NCBI RefSeq assembly: GCF_001888185.1
Contig: NZ_CP016364.1
Location: 558,001-622,000 of the forward strand
Origin: Phaeobacter porticola
GTDB taxonomy: Bacteria > Pseudomonadota > Alphaproteobacteria > Rhodobacterales > Rhodobacteraceae
Reading direction: 5' to 3'
Length of the DNA: 64,000 nucleotides
This document shows positions 44,672 through 53,526 of this stretch, in pieces; the first letter of the stretch is position 1; each line of letters opens with the position of its first letter. Position numbers and translations under genes: made by a program. The notes under the pieces were generated by a model. It saw only the letters and a program-made list of their open reading frames with translations, did no database searches and was not told where the DNA came from.

Positions 44672-47508
44672 TTGCCCACCTTCCATGTCAGGTCCTTGGG
44701 ACCGGTGCCCACCGGTGAGGTTTGAGGCTCTACCGCAGGTTGACTTTCGCTCAGATCCTGCGGCGCGGCCGCTTTCTCGATTTTGACCTTAAGGTCGAAC
44801 CACGCGGCCTGACCGGTGATCGGGTCGGAATTGGCCCAGCGAAGCCCGTCGCCCTTGGGCGGCAGCAGCTCGTGGATCAGATGGTTCAGCAAGAAGCCCT
44901 TGGTGGCTTCCGGCGCGTTTTCTTCCAGCGCCCAGGCGCCCTTGCGTTTGCCGATGGCGTTCCAGGTCCAGACGGTGTTTTCATTGAGCGCGGCCATCTC
45001 CATCACTGGCACGGTGATTTCGCCATGGGGGGAGGTGACCCTGGCCCAGTCGCCATCGCTGAGGTTGTTTTCGCGCATCAGCTTGGTCGGCACATAAAGC
45101 GGATTGCGGCCGTGGATCTGGCGCAGCCAGGCGTTTTGCGTGCCCCAGGAGTGATACATCGCCATCGGGCGCTGGGTGAGGGCGTTGACGGTGAAGCCGT
45201 CGTTGCCCTGCTGGTCGGTTTCATACCAGATCGGCAGCGGGTCCATCGTCTCTTTGATGCGGTTGCGTAGGTGCTCGGGCGGCTGACGTTCGCCGTGGCC
45301 TTCGGCGGCCAGCTGGAATTTGCGCAGCGGTTCGACGTAGAGCTGGAACAGATAGGGCTGTGGGCTGTCAAAGAGGCCGAGGTTCACCGCCCAATCCTGA
45401 TAGGCCATATTCCAGGGTTTGAAATAGCTGGCCTCTGCCGGGATATGCTCAACGAAGAAACCGCCGTTTTCGATGTATTTATTCAGCTGTTCGGGGTTCA
45501 CCTCACCCCGGCCAACCTTGCTACCGTCTTCGCCCCGGAACCCCGCCAGCGGGCCGATGCCGGGTTTACGCTCGTGGTTGACGATATAGTCGGCGTAGTC
45601 CTGCCATTTCGCGGTGCCGTCTTCATGGGTGAAGCCGGGGAGCTTCATCTTGTTGGCCAGCTGCACCAGCACGGTTTGGAAACCGCGCACATCACGGTCA
45701 GGTTCCACGACAGGCCAGCGGATCGCATCCGCCGCGCCATCGGCTTCGCAGATGGGACGGTCCAGCAGGGAGATACAGTCGTGGCGTTCCAGATAGGTGG
45801 TGTCGGGCAGGATCAGATCGGCATAGGCCACCATCTCGGACGAATAGGCGTCGGAATAGATGATCCGGGGGATCACATAGTCGCCGTTGTCATCGGTATC
45901 GGTCAGCATCTCCATCACGCCGCGCGTGTTCATCGAGGAGTTCCACGACATATTCGCCATATACATGAACAGCGTGTCGATCTTGTAAGGATCACCGGCA
46001 TGGGCGTTGGAAATCACCATATGCATCAGCCCGTGGCTGGACATCGGGTTTTCCCAGGTAAAGGCCTTGTCGATGCGCGCCGGGCTGCCGTCGGTTTTCA
46101 GCGCCAGATGTTCCGGCCCGTGCACGAACCCCAGATGCGGGCCGTCCAGCGGTTTGTTCGGGGTGACGCGGCAATGGGGCGCTGGATGCGCCTCAACCGG
46201 TTTGGGGTAGGGCGGTTTGAAGCGGAAGCCGCCGGGGGCCTCGACCGTGCCCAGAAGGATCTGCAACACATGCAGCGCGCGGCAGGTCTGAAACCCGTTG
46301 GCATGGGCCGAGACACCGCGCATGGAGTGCATGGCGACCGGGCGGCCCTTCATGGTTTTATGGGTCTCGCCGCGGAAATCGGTCCACTCCTGGTCCAGCT
46401 CAAACGCCTCGTCAAAGGCGACGCGGGCCAGCTCGGCGGCGATGGCGCGGATGCGTTTGGCGGGGATGCCGCAACGCTCGGCCACGGCTTCGGGGGCGTA
46501 GTCGTCGCTGAGATAGCGCTGGGCCATCAGCTGGAACACCGACACATGGGTGTTGCCATTGAGTTCAAACGAGCCGCCCAGATCGGGGCGCACGCCATGC
46601 ATGTCAAAGGGCGCCAGCTTGCCGGTGGTGCGGTTGATCACCAGGGGCGCGCCATGGTCATCGCGCAGGAACAGGCCATAGTCGGGGCTATCTGGGTACT
46701 GATTGACCAGCACCGGCGCGTTGGTGAACTGGCTGAGATACTCTAGGTCGATCTTGCCCGCCTTCATCAGCACATGCACCAGCGCCAGGATGAACAGCCC
46801 GTCGGTGCCCGGCGTGATGCCGACCCAATCGTCAGCCACAGCATTGTAGCCAGAGCGGATCGGGTTGACGCCGATGACCCGCGCGCCGCGCGCCTTGATC
46901 TTGCCGATGCCCATTTTGATGGGATTGCTGTCGTGGTCCTCGGCGACGCCAAACAGCATGAACAGCTTGGTATGATCCCAGTCGGGCTGGCCGAATTCCC
47001 AGAACGCGCCGCCCATAGTGTAGATGCCGGCGGTGGCCATATTGACCGAGCAGAACCCACCGTGGGCCGCATAGTTGCAGGTGCCAAAGTTCTGCGCCCA
47101 GAAACTGGTGAAGCTTTGGGATTGGTCGCGGCCGGTGAAAAACGCCAGCTTTTCCGGGTTATCCTCGCGGATCGGTTCCAGCCAGCCCGCGGCGATGTCC
47201 AGCGCCTCGTCCCAGGAGATTTCCTCGAACTTGCCGGAGCCGCGCGGGCCGACGCGTTTCATCGGCGCGCGCAGGCGCGAGGGCGCGTTGTGTTGCATAA
47301 TGCCGGCGGAGCCTTTGGCGCAGAGCACGCCCTTGTTCACCGGGTGATCGCGGTTGCCTTCGATATAGGCGACTTTCTTCTGGCCATCCTCATCCGTCTT
47401 CATGTGGACGTTGATGCCGCAGCGGCAGGCGCACATGTAGCAGGTGGTCTGGCGGATCTCGTCCGATACGGGCGGCGAGGTGTCTAGCTGGGGCTGGGTA
47501 TGTGCCAT
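44668..47508 (-). CDS. soeA: SoeA-type molybdopterin sulfite dehydrogenase catalytic subunit
   Basis: A 946-residue molybdopterin-bis-MGD oxidoreductase of the DMSO-reductase superfamily. The N-terminal 4Fe-4S ligands are C23-x2-C26-x3-C30 with a fourth Cys in KGVLCAKG. Later landmarks are GRDQSQSFTSFW and the C-terminal MopB dinucleotide-binding part. There is no twin-arginine signal: the protein starts MAHTQPQLDTSPPV, so it is cytoplasmic, as in SoeABC and unlike DmsA. Next to Xsc, which releases sulfite in the cytoplasm, SoeA oxidising sulfite to sulfate is the best call. Start and length agree with the family (about 950 residues). Confidence 0.88.
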   Translation of the reverse strand: MAHTQPQLDTSPPVSDEIRQTTCYMCACRCGINVHMKTDEDGQKKVAYIEGNRDHPVNKGVLCAKGSAGIMQHNAPSRLRAPMKRVGPRGSGKFEEISWDEALDIAAGWLEPIREDNPEKLAFFTGRDQSQSFTSFWAQNFGTCNYAAHGGFCSVNMATAGIYTMGGAFWEFGQPDWDHTKLFMLFGVAEDHDSNPIKMGIGKIKARGARVIGVNPIRSGYNAVADDWVGITPGTDGLFILALVHVLMKAGKIDLEYLSQFTNAPVLVNQYPDSPDYGLFLRDDHGAPLVINRTTGKLAPFDMHGVRPDLGGSFELNGNTHVSVFQLMAQRYLSDDYAPEAVAERCGIPAKRIRAIAAELARVAFDEAFELDQEWTDFRGETHKTMKGRPVAMHSMRGVSAHANGFQTCRALHVLQILLGTVEAPGGFRFKPPYPKPVEAHPAPHCRVTPNKPLDGPHLGFVHGPEHLALKTDGSPARIDKAFTWENPMSSHGLMHMVISNAHAGDPYKIDTLFMYMANMSWNSSMNTRGVMEMLTDTDDNGDYVIPRIIYSDAYSSEMVAYADLILPDTTYLERHDCISLLDRPICEADGAADAIRWPVVEPDRDVRGFQTVLVQLANKMKLPGFTHEDGTAKWQDYADYIVNHERKPGIGPLAGFRGEDGSKVGRGEVNPEQLNKYIENGGFFVEHIPAEASYFKPWNMAYQDWAVNLGLFDSPQPYLFQLYVEPLRKFQLAAEGHGERQPPEHLRNRIKETMDPLPIWYETDQQGNDGFTVNALTQRPMAMYHSWGTQNAWLRQIHGRNPLYVPTKLMRENNLSDGDWARVTSPHGEITVPVMEMAALNENTVWTWNAIGKRKGAWALEENAPEATKGFLLNHLIHELLPPKGDGLRWANSDPITGQAAWFDLKVKIEKAAAPQDLSESQPAVEPQTSPVGTGPKDLTWKVGK

Positions 47509-47584
47509 GGTGTCCCTGTTTGATGATGCGCCGGGCCTGCATGGGCCGGGCGGCGTTATTTGGTGTGGCGCGGAGTGTCGCGGA

Positions 47585-48718
47585 TCAGCGCGTATTTATT
47601 GGAATATAGGCGCGGGGTTCCGGCCCGTTGTAAAGGGTCAGCGGGCGGATCAGGATATTGCCGCGCTGCTGTTCGATGCATTGGATGATCCAGCCGGGCA
47701 TCCGCCCGATGGCAAAGATCGGCACGTAGAGATCCATCGCGATGCCATGCAATTGGTAGATCACGCCGGAGTAGAAATCGACATTCACGTTCAAACCGTG
47801 GCGCGCATAGGGCTGCATGGCCTCGACCACGGCTTGCAGGATTTCATACCATTCCGGCGCGCCCATTTCTGCGCCCAGCTGGCGCACGCCGTCGCGCATG
47901 TGGCGCGCGCGGGGGTCTTCCTTGCGGTAGACGCGGTGGCCAAATCCGGTGACGGCCTCCTTGGCGGCGCGCTTGGCCTTTACGTAGGCGGCGGCTTTGT
48001 CGGGCGTGCCGATCTCATGCACCATCTTCATCACGTCCTCGGCAGCGCCGCCGTGGGCCGGACCTGCAAGGGTGGACAGCGCGGTGACGATGCCGCCGTG
48101 CAGGTTGGTCTCTGTCCCGATGGTGACGCGCGCGGCAAAGCTGGAGGCATTGGCACCATGTTCGGCATGTAGGATGAAATCCACATCCGCCAGCCGGGTC
48201 GCCTCGGGCGTGGGTTTTTCGCCCTTCAGCATCCACAGCCAGTTGCCGGCATGGCTGAGATCCATGTCGGGCGCGACCACCGCGCGCCCGTTTCGAATTG
48301 CGTCATGGGCGGCGATGATGATCGGCACCTGCGAAATCAGGCGGATGCCATTGGCGATAAAGGCGTCTTCGCCGACCTTCTGGCTGTCTGGATCAAGCGC
48401 CGCAAGCGCCGAAACGGCGGTGCGCAGCACGTCCATCGGGTGGCCGTCCTTGGTGGCGCGGATGATATCGAGCACCGGTGCAGGCAACACGCGGGCGGTT
48501 TTCAATGCGGCGTCAAAACCGGCCAGTTCCTCGGCAGTGGGCAGCTCGCCGTGGATCAGCAGGTAGCAGACTTCTTCAAACGTGGAATGCGTGGCCAAAT
48601 CATGGATCGAATAGCCGCGATAGCTCAGCTCCCCCTTGGCGCCATCAATGTCGGAAACCCCGGAGCGTTCGAAGTAGATCCCCTTGAGGCCGCGGTTGAT
48701 CTTGACGTTATCGCTCAT
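47585..48718 (-). CDS. Citrate synthase (short, CitZ/GltA type II-like)
   Basis: A 377-residue enzyme condensing acetyl-CoA (or propionyl-CoA) with oxaloacetate. The catalytic residues are in HAEHGANASSF, GPAHGGAAEDV (His about 260) and GFGHRVYRKEDPRA, with the later Asp in NVDFYSGVIY. The length and lack of an N-terminal extension fit the short dimeric type shared by citrate and 2-methylcitrate synthases. Because acetyl-CoA is the product of the neighbouring Xsc-Pta branch, citrate synthesis is the likelier role. The start at 48718 follows AAAGGAGCC and lies only 32 bp from divergent pta. soeA begins 76 bp downstream. Confidence 0.85.
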   Translation of the reverse strand: MSDNVKINRGLKGIYFERSGVSDIDGAKGELSYRGYSIHDLATHSTFEEVCYLLIHGELPTAEELAGFDAALKTARVLPAPVLDIIRATKDGHPMDVLRTAVSALAALDPDSQKVGEDAFIANGIRLISQVPIIIAAHDAIRNGRAVVAPDMDLSHAGNWLWMLKGEKPTPEATRLADVDFILHAEHGANASSFAARVTIGTETNLHGGIVTALSTLAGPAHGGAAEDVMKMVHEIGTPDKAAAYVKAKRAAKEAVTGFGHRVYRKEDPRARHMRDGVRQLGAEMGAPEWYEILQAVVEAMQPYARHGLNVNVDFYSGVIYQLHGIAMDLYVPIFAIGRMPGWIIQCIEQQRGNILIRPLTLYNGPEPRAYIPINTR

Positions 48719-48750
48719 TGCTGGCTCCTTTCCCCGCAAGGGAGATCAAA

Positions 48751-49602
48751 ATGACTGTACTTGAAAAGGCATATGCGCTGGCCCGCAACCGCAGGGCGCG
48801 GGTGGTGTTCCCCGAAATGGACGACCCCAGAGTGGCGGCTGCGGTGGACCAGCTGACCCGTGAGGGGCTGGTGGAGGCGGTGCCTTTGGCGCCGGTGTCT
48901 GCGGCGCATGTGGAGGTGTTGGTGGCCGCACGCGGCATGAAGGAAGGCATCGCCAAGCGGATGCTCTCCAAACCCCTGTACCGCGCGGCGGCGATGGTGT
49001 CTGCGGGCGAGGCGGATGCGATGGTGGCGGGCGCGGATGTGCCCACGCGCCGGGTGATTGAGGCGGCCAGCATCGGCATCGGACTGGATGCAGGTGTTAG
49101 TACCGCGTCATCGTTTTTTCTGATGCTTTTTCCCGATGGGCGCGAATTGGTGTTTGCCGATTGCGCGGTGAATGTCGCGCCGGATGCAGCGCAACTGGCT
49201 GATATTGCACGGGCCTCTGCGCGTTCGGCTGAGGCGCTCTTGGGGTCTGCGCGGGTTGCGATGCTGTCGTTTTCCACCGGCACCTCGGGCGATGGCGACA
49301 GTGTGGCACTGGTGCGCGCGGCGGCAGAGGCCAGCGGATTTGCAGGCCCGGTGCAGGCAGATGCGGCGCTGAACACTGCGATTGCCGAGAAGAAAGGCAT
49401 CGCGCCGGTTGAGGCCAATGTGCTGATCTTCCCAACGCTGGATGCGGGCAACATCGGGTACAAACTCTGCCAAGAATTGGGCGGCGCGCAGGCGCTGGGG
49501 CCGTTCCTGCAGGGCTTTGCCAAGCCGGTTTGCGATCTGAGCCGAGGTGCCTCGGTCGAGGATATCGTGGCGGCGACGGTGTTGACGGTGGCGCAGATCT
49601 GA
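48751..49602 (+). CDS. pta: Phosphate acetyltransferase (compact form)
   Basis: A 283-residue PTA/PTB-family enzyme making acetyl-CoA from acetyl phosphate. Family landmarks include ARVVFPEMDDPRV, ADAMVAGADVPTRRVIEA, SFFLMLFPDGRELVFADCAVN and VLIFPTLDAGNIGYKLCQELGG. It is shorter than the usual 320-335-residue bacterial Pta. The missing length falls after residue about 50, before ARGMKEGIAKRM. The ATG at 48751 follows AAGGGAGATCAA. It is the only cluster gene on the plus strand: xsc, the TauE gene, ackA, the citrate synthase and soe all run the other way. Confidence 0.9.
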   Translation: MTVLEKAYALARNRRARVVFPEMDDPRVAAAVDQLTREGLVEAVPLAPVSAAHVEVLVAARGMKEGIAKRMLSKPLYRAAAMVSAGEADAMVAGADVPTRRVIEAASIGIGLDAGVSTASSFFLMLFPDGRELVFADCAVNVAPDAAQLADIARASARSAEALLGSARVAMLSFSTGTSGDGDSVALVRAAAEASGFAGPVQADAALNTAIAEKKGIAPVEANVLIFPTLDAGNIGYKLCQELGGAQALGPFLQGFAKPVCDLSRGASVEDIVAATVLTVAQI

Positions 49603-49639
49603 TCCGGCACGTGAGATGACAGGAGGACGGGGGCGGCGA

Positions 49640-50806
49640 TCATGGCGTCCCCATCAGAGTTTGGGCATCCATGGCAATCTGGCGCTCTTCCTCGGCCTCG
49701 ACCACCCAGATTGCCACCTTGGAGCTGCCCGCATGCAGGCGCGGTTTACGGGCGTGGTTGGCATCCACATCCATACGCGCGCCGATCCATTCCAGACCCC
49801 GTAGAATGCGGGCGCGCACACCCACCGCGTTTTCACCGATGCCGCCGGTGAAGGCGATGGCATCGAGCCCCTCCATCGCGGCAATCAGGCTGCCCGCGTG
49901 GCGCAGGCTCCAGTAGCAGAAATGTTCGATCGCAAAGGCGCTGTCGGCGCTGGGGTCGAGCATCAGGTTGCGCATGTCGGATTTACCGCCAGAGAGACCC
50001 AGAAGACCGCTTTCGTTGTTCAGGATCGCTTTGGTGCGCTCCAGCCCGTTGTCCTCGACCAGGCGCAGCACGGCATTGGCGTCAATCCCGCCCGACCGCG
50101 TGCCCATGGTGAGGCCATCCAGTGGCGAATAGCCCATGGTGGTGGCGACGGACTGGCCATTGCGGATCGCACAAAGCGAGGCGCCGTTGCCAAGGTGAAA
50201 CGCCAGCAGGCGCGAGGGCAGGGCGGCGCCGGAAATTTCAGGCAGGCGCCGCACCAGCGAGGCGTAGGACAGACCGTGAAACCCGTAGCGACGAATGCCC
50301 TTGGTCTCTTCCACGCGGGGGATCGCATAGCGCGTTGCAACCTCGGGGTTGGTGGCGTGAAATGAGGTGTCAAAGCTGGCAAACTGCGGCAGATCGGGGG
50401 CGGTGGCGGCCATCGTGTCAATCGCGGCAAGGCTATGGGGGTTATGCAGCGGGGCCAGCGGCGTGCAGTCTGCGATTTCACCGCGGATCTCTGCGGTGAT
50501 GCGCAGTGGCTTGGTCAGCTTGCGCCCGCCATGCACGACCCGGTGGCCTACGGCGGCCAGCTGTGTCGGGTCAAGCCCGTGGTCCGGCAGCGCTGCGAGA
50601 ATGGCGGCGAGCGCTTCGGCGTGGGTGGGGAACTGGGTGTCACACCTGGCGTCGGCGATGCGCAAACGCGATTGCGGCGTGCCGATCCCCTCGGCCAGTC
50701 CTGCGACACGTTCTGTCAGTTGGGCGTCAAAGACGGCAAATTTGATCGAAGAGGATCCGGCGTTCAGGACAAGAATATCCGTAGCGGAGGTGCGACGACT
50801 GCTCAT
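49640..50806 (-). CDS. ackA: Acetate kinase
   Basis: A 388-residue ASKHA-fold kinase interconverting acetyl phosphate/ADP and acetate/ATP. Diagnostic motifs are LVLNAGSSSIKF at the N-terminus, GHRVVHGGRKLTKP, GIRRYGFHGLSY and HLGNGASLCAI, and the adenosine motif FTGGIGENAVG near the end. The ATG at 50806 follows AAAGGGGGC; it overlaps the TauE stop (ATGA). In taurine metabolism it is the alternative sink for the acetyl phosphate made by Xsc, yielding ATP and acetate. Confidence 0.94.
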   Translation of the reverse strand: MSSRRTSATDILVLNAGSSSIKFAVFDAQLTERVAGLAEGIGTPQSRLRIADARCDTQFPTHAEALAAILAALPDHGLDPTQLAAVGHRVVHGGRKLTKPLRITAEIRGEIADCTPLAPLHNPHSLAAIDTMAATAPDLPQFASFDTSFHATNPEVATRYAIPRVEETKGIRRYGFHGLSYASLVRRLPEISGAALPSRLLAFHLGNGASLCAIRNGQSVATTMGYSPLDGLTMGTRSGGIDANAVLRLVEDNGLERTKAILNNESGLLGLSGGKSDMRNLMLDPSADSAFAIEHFCYWSLRHAGSLIAAMEGLDAIAFTGGIGENAVGVRARILRGLEWIGARMDVDANHARKPRLHAGSSKVAIWVVEAEEERQIAMDAQTLMGTP

Positions 50807-51549
50807 AGCGCCCCCTTTGCGAGGTTCAGCAGCGCCAGCCCTGCCAGCAGGATAACGACGTAACGGCGGAACAGCGCAGGCGAGGCGAGGGCAAAGCCGC
50901 GCGAGCCGCACCACACGCCGGCACCAAGGATCGGAAAGGCCAGCATCACCGCCCAGAGCGTGTCTGCCCCGGTCAACCCGTGGGCGGCCATTACCGGCAA
51001 AGCCATCAGGTCAATGCCTGTGAGAAAGACCACCATTGTGGCGCGAAATACTGCCGGATCAATGGGCTGCGCGGTTAGAAACGCGGCTGTGGGCAACCCG
51101 CCGACGCCCGCACTGTTGGCCATGCCGGCGCCAATGCCGACTAGGCCATGCCCCACCGCGCCGATCGGCCGCGCCAGGGTCCAACCGCTGAGCAAAAGGA
51201 GGCTGAGCGCCAGCACCATGACAGAGATCGCCAGCCGCGCCTCACCAGGATCAAGACGGGACATCACCGCCACGGCGGGTAGGGTCGCCACTGCGGCACC
51301 GCCCAACAGGGCGAGGGCGCGCCGCCAGTCGATATGGGGACGGATGCCGCGGGCCTGAAAGGCGGTCATGGCGATTTCACAGGAGAACACCACCGGTATC
51401 AGTGGCAGCGGGTTGGTCACCAAAGTGGCCAGAATGATAAAGATCGCGGAGAACCCAAAGCCGGAGTAGCCGCGAATGATGGCCGCCGCAAACAATGCGA
51501 CGGCCAGAAAGAGACCCTGTCCTGATGAGAGATCAAAAGGCAGGGGCAC
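50803..51549 (-). CDS. tauE: TauE/SafE family sulfite exporter
   Basis: A 248-residue integral membrane protein with seven or eight predicted helices and the TauE/SafE pattern (IIRGYSGFGFSAIFIILATL, GAGMANSAGVGGLPTAAFL). It lies 5 bp downstream of xsc and is coupled to ackA, the position typical of a sulfite or sulfoacetate exporter. Sulfite is the other product of Xsc and is toxic, so export is the expected role. The SoeABC operon nearby offers an oxidative alternative. The family also transports other organic anions, so substrate is inferred from context. Confidence 0.83.
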   Translation of the reverse strand: MPLPFDLSSGQGLFLAVALFAAAIIRGYSGFGFSAIFIILATLVTNPLPLIPVVFSCEIAMTAFQARGIRPHIDWRRALALLGGAAVATLPAVAVMSRLDPGEARLAISVMVLALSLLLLSGWTLARPIGAVGHGLVGIGAGMANSAGVGGLPTAAFLTAQPIDPAVFRATMVVFLTGIDLMALPVMAAHGLTGADTLWAVMLAFPILGAGVWCGSRGFALASPALFRRYVVILLAGLALLNLAKGAL

Positions 51550-51554
51550 TGATT

Positions 51555-53330
51555 TCAGACCTGCTGTTCGCGCATGTCAGCCTTGTCGATGCCTGCCACG
51601 CGGACGGGTTTCTTCATGGCGTCACGGCGGAACGGTTCACCCAGTTCCTGGTTGATCATGGCTTCGATCAGGGTGGTCTTGCCGTTCTTCTGGTCCTCAA
51701 TGGCCTGCGCCAGCGCGGCAGTCAGCTCATCCATTGTGCGGGCAACAACGCCTTCAAGACCGCAGGCCTTGGCGATGCCGGCATAGGAGACCTGTTCGTC
51801 CAGTTCGGTGCCGACGAAATTGTCTTCAAACCAGAGGGTCGAGTTGCGTTTTTCCGCGCCCCATTGGTAGTTGCGGAAGACGATATGGGTGATGGCAGGC
51901 CATTCGCCCCGGCCAATCGCTGTCAGTTCGGTCACCGCGATACCAAAGGCGCCGTCACCGGAGAAGCCCACGACAGGGGTGTCCGGGCAGCCGATCTTGG
52001 CGCCGACAACGGCGGGCAGACCATAGCCACAGGGGCCGAACAAGCCGGGGGCGAGGTATTTACGGCCGGCCTCAAACGAGGGGTAGGCGTTGCCGATGGC
52101 GCAGTTGTTGCCAATGTCGGAGGAGATTATTGCCTCTTTTGGCAGGGCGGACTGGATCGCGCGCCAGGCCATGCGGGGGCTCATCCACTCCGGTTTGTCG
52201 GCGCGGGCGCGTTCGTTCCAGCTGGTGCCGGGATCGTCGTCTTCGTGGGTCATTTCAGTGAGCTGCTGCGCCCATGCGGATTTCTTATGGGCGATCAGGG
52301 CTTTGCGCTCTTCACGACCTGCGTCACCAGCGCTGTCGCTTAGCTGGGCGAGAATGCCATTGGCCACTTTGGCGGCGTCACCGATGATGCCCACGCTGAC
52401 CTTCTTGGTCAGACCAATGCGGTCGGGATTGATGTCGACCTGAATGATCTTGGCGTCGGCGGGCCAGTATTCCATGCCATAGCCGGGCAGGGTGGAAAAC
52501 GGGTTCAGGCGGGTGCCAAGGCAAAGGACGACGTCGGCCTCCTTGATCAGCTCCATACCCGCCTTGGAGCCATTATAGCCCAACGGACCCGCGAACAGAG
52601 GATGGGAGCCGGGGAAGGCGTCATTGTGCTGATAGCCAACACAAACTGGGGCATCCAGGCGTTCGGCCAGCTCCTGCGACGCGGCGATGCCGCCTTTGGA
52701 GAGAACCACACCAGCGCCGTTCAGGATCACGGGGTTCTTGGCTTCAGACAGCAGCTTTGCCGCGTCACTGACGGCGGTTTCGCCGCCGGAGGGGCGTTCA
52801 AATTCGACGATTGCGGGCAGTTCGATGTCGATGACCTGGGTCCACATGTCGCGCGGGATGTTCAGCTGCGCAGGGGCAGAGGCGCGTTTGGCGTTCATGA
52901 TGACACGGTTCAGCACTTCGGCCACGCGGGAGGGGTCGCGGACCTCTTCCTGATAGGCCACGCAGTCTGCAAACATGCGCATCTGTTCCATTTCCTGGAA
53001 CCCGCCCTGACCAATGGTCTTGTTTGCAGCCTGTGGGGTGACCAGCAAAAGCGGAGTGTGGTTCCAATAGGCGGTTTTGACGGCGGTCACAAAGTTGGTG
53101 ATGCCAGGGCCGTTCTGCGCGATCATCATCGACATCTTGCCGGTGGCGCGGGTGTAACCATCGGCCATCATGCCGCCGGAGCCTTCATGGGCGCAGTCCC
53201 AGAAAGAGATGCCAGCCTGCGGGAAGATGTCGGAAATCGGCATCATGGCCGAGCCGATGATGCCAAACGCATGTTGGATGCCGTGCATTTGCAGTGTTTT
53301 TACAAAGGCTTCCTCGGTGGTCATTTTCAT
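51555..53330 (-). CDS. xsc: Sulfoacetaldehyde acetyltransferase
   Basis: A 591-residue ThDP-dependent enzyme that converts sulfoacetaldehyde plus phosphate to acetyl phosphate and sulfite, the C-S cleavage step of taurine degradation. The ThDP fold shows the catalytic Glu in DCAHEGSGGMMADGY, the central LFAGPLGYNGSKAG, and the pyrophosphate/Mg motif GFSGDGAFG...NYQWGAEKRN. Length matches Xsc (about 590). The ATG at 53330 follows AGGAG at 9 nt; the frame beyond is unlikely. TauR boxes lie 83 bp upstream. Confidence 0.95.
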   Translation of the reverse strand: MKMTTEEAFVKTLQMHGIQHAFGIIGSAMMPISDIFPQAGISFWDCAHEGSGGMMADGYTRATGKMSMMIAQNGPGITNFVTAVKTAYWNHTPLLLVTPQAANKTIGQGGFQEMEQMRMFADCVAYQEEVRDPSRVAEVLNRVIMNAKRASAPAQLNIPRDMWTQVIDIELPAIVEFERPSGGETAVSDAAKLLSEAKNPVILNGAGVVLSKGGIAASQELAERLDAPVCVGYQHNDAFPGSHPLFAGPLGYNGSKAGMELIKEADVVLCLGTRLNPFSTLPGYGMEYWPADAKIIQVDINPDRIGLTKKVSVGIIGDAAKVANGILAQLSDSAGDAGREERKALIAHKKSAWAQQLTEMTHEDDDPGTSWNERARADKPEWMSPRMAWRAIQSALPKEAIISSDIGNNCAIGNAYPSFEAGRKYLAPGLFGPCGYGLPAVVGAKIGCPDTPVVGFSGDGAFGIAVTELTAIGRGEWPAITHIVFRNYQWGAEKRNSTLWFEDNFVGTELDEQVSYAGIAKACGLEGVVARTMDELTAALAQAIEDQKNGKTTLIEAMINQELGEPFRRDAMKKPVRVAGIDKADMREQQV

Positions 53331-53412
53331 CGCGTGTTCTCCTGATGAGATGCCAAAAGGGCCGGCACGGGGGCCGGGATAAATCCGGTGTATTCCGCTC
53401 TGAGAGACCGGG

Positions 53413-53445
53413 TTAGGGCCAGTTCCCATCCCGTCTTAGTACCAG
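53413..53445 (-). promoter_or_regulatory. Tandem TauR boxes upstream of xsc
   Basis: On the minus strand CTGGTACTAA (53445-53436) and CTGGCCCTAA (53422-53413) are direct repeats 23 bp apart. The downstream box is 83 bp from the xsc start. The same pair architecture recurs upstream of tpa and next to tauR. Confidence 0.82.
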
Positions 53446-53526
53446 TATGTGATGGGGTGCCAAATGCTGCGCCGCGGCGCCAAGCCGGATCTGCGTGGGC
53501 GCATGTCAAAGCGCAGTTGAGGCGGG

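Noticed and set aside
45271-46746. 491-codon open frame on the plus strand, antisense to soeA
   Set aside because: It is a shadow of the high-GC soeA gene, has no family similarity and no ribosome-binding site. The soeA protein is conserved along its whole length.
42427-47508. Calling the molybdoenzyme operon dmsABC
   Set aside because: No twin-arginine signal on the catalytic subunit and the Xsc context fit SoeABC better, although subunits share the same fold families.
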